The notes under the pieces were generated by a model. That model was given only the letters and a program-made list of their open reading frames with translations, did not search any database and was not told where the DNA came from. A program made the position numbers and the translations under genes. Positions 5,761 to 6,526 of a stretch of DNA of 6,526 bases are shown here, piece by piece; within the stretch, counting starts at the first letter, position 1, and every line of letters starts with the position of its first letter. This DNA is from Burkholderiales bacterium (GTDB lineage Bacteria > Pseudomonadota > Gammaproteobacteria > Burkholderiales > JAEUOS01): contig CANGUJ010000231.1 in NCBI GenBank assembly GCA_947456845.1, forward strand, positions 1 through 6,526, given 5' to 3'.

Positions 5761-5802
5761 TCTCAACCAAATCAATCAAGCACATCCCCAGCGGAGGAGT
5801 AG

Positions 5803-6526
5803 ATGTCAAACGTATTATGGATCGCCATCGCCTGCGGCATCATCGCGGTCGTCTACGGCGTCATTTCGATCAAGTGGATCGTGTCGCTGCCGGCCGGCAA
5901 TGCCCGCATGCAGGAAATTGCCGGCGCCATTCAGCAGGGCGCGCAAGCCTACCTGAGCCGGCAGTACAAGACCATCGGGATGGTCGGAATTGCGATATTC
6001 ATCGTGCTGGGCCTCGTGCCCGGCTTAGGCTGGATGACCGCGGCCGGATTCCTGGTCGGCGCGGTGCTTTCCGGCCTGGCGGGCTTCATCGGCATGAACG
6101 TTTCGGTGCGCGCCAACGTGCGCACCGCGCAGGCCGCGACCCAGGGCCTGTCGCCCGCGTTCGACGTCGCCTTCCGCGGCGGCGCCATCACCGGCATGCT
6201 GGTGGTGGGCCTGGGCCTGATCGGCGTGGCCGGTTTCTACGGCGTGCTGCAGGGCGCCGCGCCGCACGGCCTGGGCAAGACCGTGTCGCTGGCCGACCTG
6301 TTGAAGCCGATGATCGGCCTGGGCTTCGGCGCTTCCCTGATCTCCATCTTCGCGCGTCTGGGCGGCGGCATCTTCACCAAGGGCGCCGACGTGGGCGCCG
6401 ACCTGGTGGGCAAGGTCGAAGCCGGCATTCCCGAGGATGATCCGCGCAACCCCGCGGTGATTGCCGACAACGTCGGCGACAACGTCGGTGACTGCGCCGG
6501 CATGGCCGCCGACCTGTTCGAAACCT
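5803..6526 (+). CDS. hppA: Membrane-bound ion-translocating pyrophosphatase, N-terminal part (cut by window edge)
   Basis: HppA is a multi-span inner-membrane enzyme that hydrolyses pyrophosphate and pumps H+ (or Na+ in some members). The window contains 241 codons of a protein that is usually about 670-700 residues. The start ATG at 5803 follows GGAGGAG at 5793-5799. The first hydrophobic helix is about residues 3-23, followed by GNARMQEIAGAIQQGAQAYL (33-52), typical of the family, and further helices near 57-75, 78-98 and 128-150. The catalytic signatures are present: DVGADLVGKVE (196-206) and then DNVGDNVGDCAG (222-233), whose Asp residues bind Mg-PPi. The determinants of K+ dependence and of Na+ versus H+ specificity lie mostly in the missing C-terminal part, so the pump type cannot be stated. 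The neighbouring pfp uses the same substrate. Confidence 0.96.
   Translation, partial: MSNVLWIAIACGIIAVVYGVISIKWIVSLPAGNARMQEIAGAIQQGAQAYLSRQYKTIGMVGIAIFIVLGLVPGLGWMTAAGFLVGAVLSGLAGFIGMNVSVRANVRTAQAATQGLSPAFDVAFRGGAITGMLVVGLGLIGVAGFYGVLQGAAPHGLGKTVSLADLLKPMIGLGFGASLISIFARLGGGIFTKGADVGADLVGKVEAGIPEDDPRNPAVIADNVGDNVGDCAGMAADLFET

Noticed and set aside
5817..6440. 207-codon plus-strand open frame inside hppA
   Set aside because: It is a frame-shifted shadow of hppA, rich in Arg and Gly, whereas the frame from 5803 gives unmistakable membrane pyrophosphatase motifs.

Overview
This GC-rich window has the look of a proteobacterial chromosome, most likely a betaproteobacterium of the Rhodocyclales/Nitrosomonadales/Burkholderiales type. 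The evidence is the protein sequences, the lipid A and Kdo genes (so a Gram-negative envelope), the start-codon use and the gene order exbB-exbD-lpxK-ycaR-kdsB-adk-pfp-hppA. The lineage is inferred from recalled gene order and protein similarity, not from a database search. Nothing points to mobile DNA: there are no transposases, tRNAs, rRNAs, CRISPR repeats or phage genes.

Layout: the left edge (1-317, minus strand) holds the first 105 codons of xseA, the large subunit of exodeoxyribonuclease VII. A 259-bp divergent spacer (318-576) follows and contains a 13-bp direct repeat and a consensus-like -35 hexamer. Everything to the right is on the plus strand. exbB (577-1185) and exbD (1206-1631) encode an ion-driven energy-transducing pair. 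lpxK (1662-2666), a small Trm112/YcaR protein gene (2647-2826) and kdsB (2842-3612) form a tight envelope-synthesis block. adk (3707-4360), pfp (4439-5704) and the 5' third of hppA (5803-6526, cut by the window) follow with spacers of 78-98 bp and strong Shine-Dalgarno sites.

Functionally the window has two themes. The first is outer-membrane biogenesis: LpxK adds the 4'-phosphate of lipid A, KdsB activates Kdo for attachment to lipid A, and ExbB/ExbD sit where enterobacteria have msbA. The second is phosphate and pyrophosphate energetics: Adk balances adenylates, Pfp is a PPi-dependent phosphofructokinase, and HppA is a membrane PPase that couples PPi to ion pumping. Pfp and HppA both use the same small PPi pool and are neighbours, which suggests a pyrophosphate-economising central metabolism.

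I found no convincing undescribed system. The points most worth a second look are the loss of the usual TM3 glutamate in ExbB, the pfp-hppA pairing, the repeated element upstream of exbB, and a small dyad overlapping a possible adk promoter.
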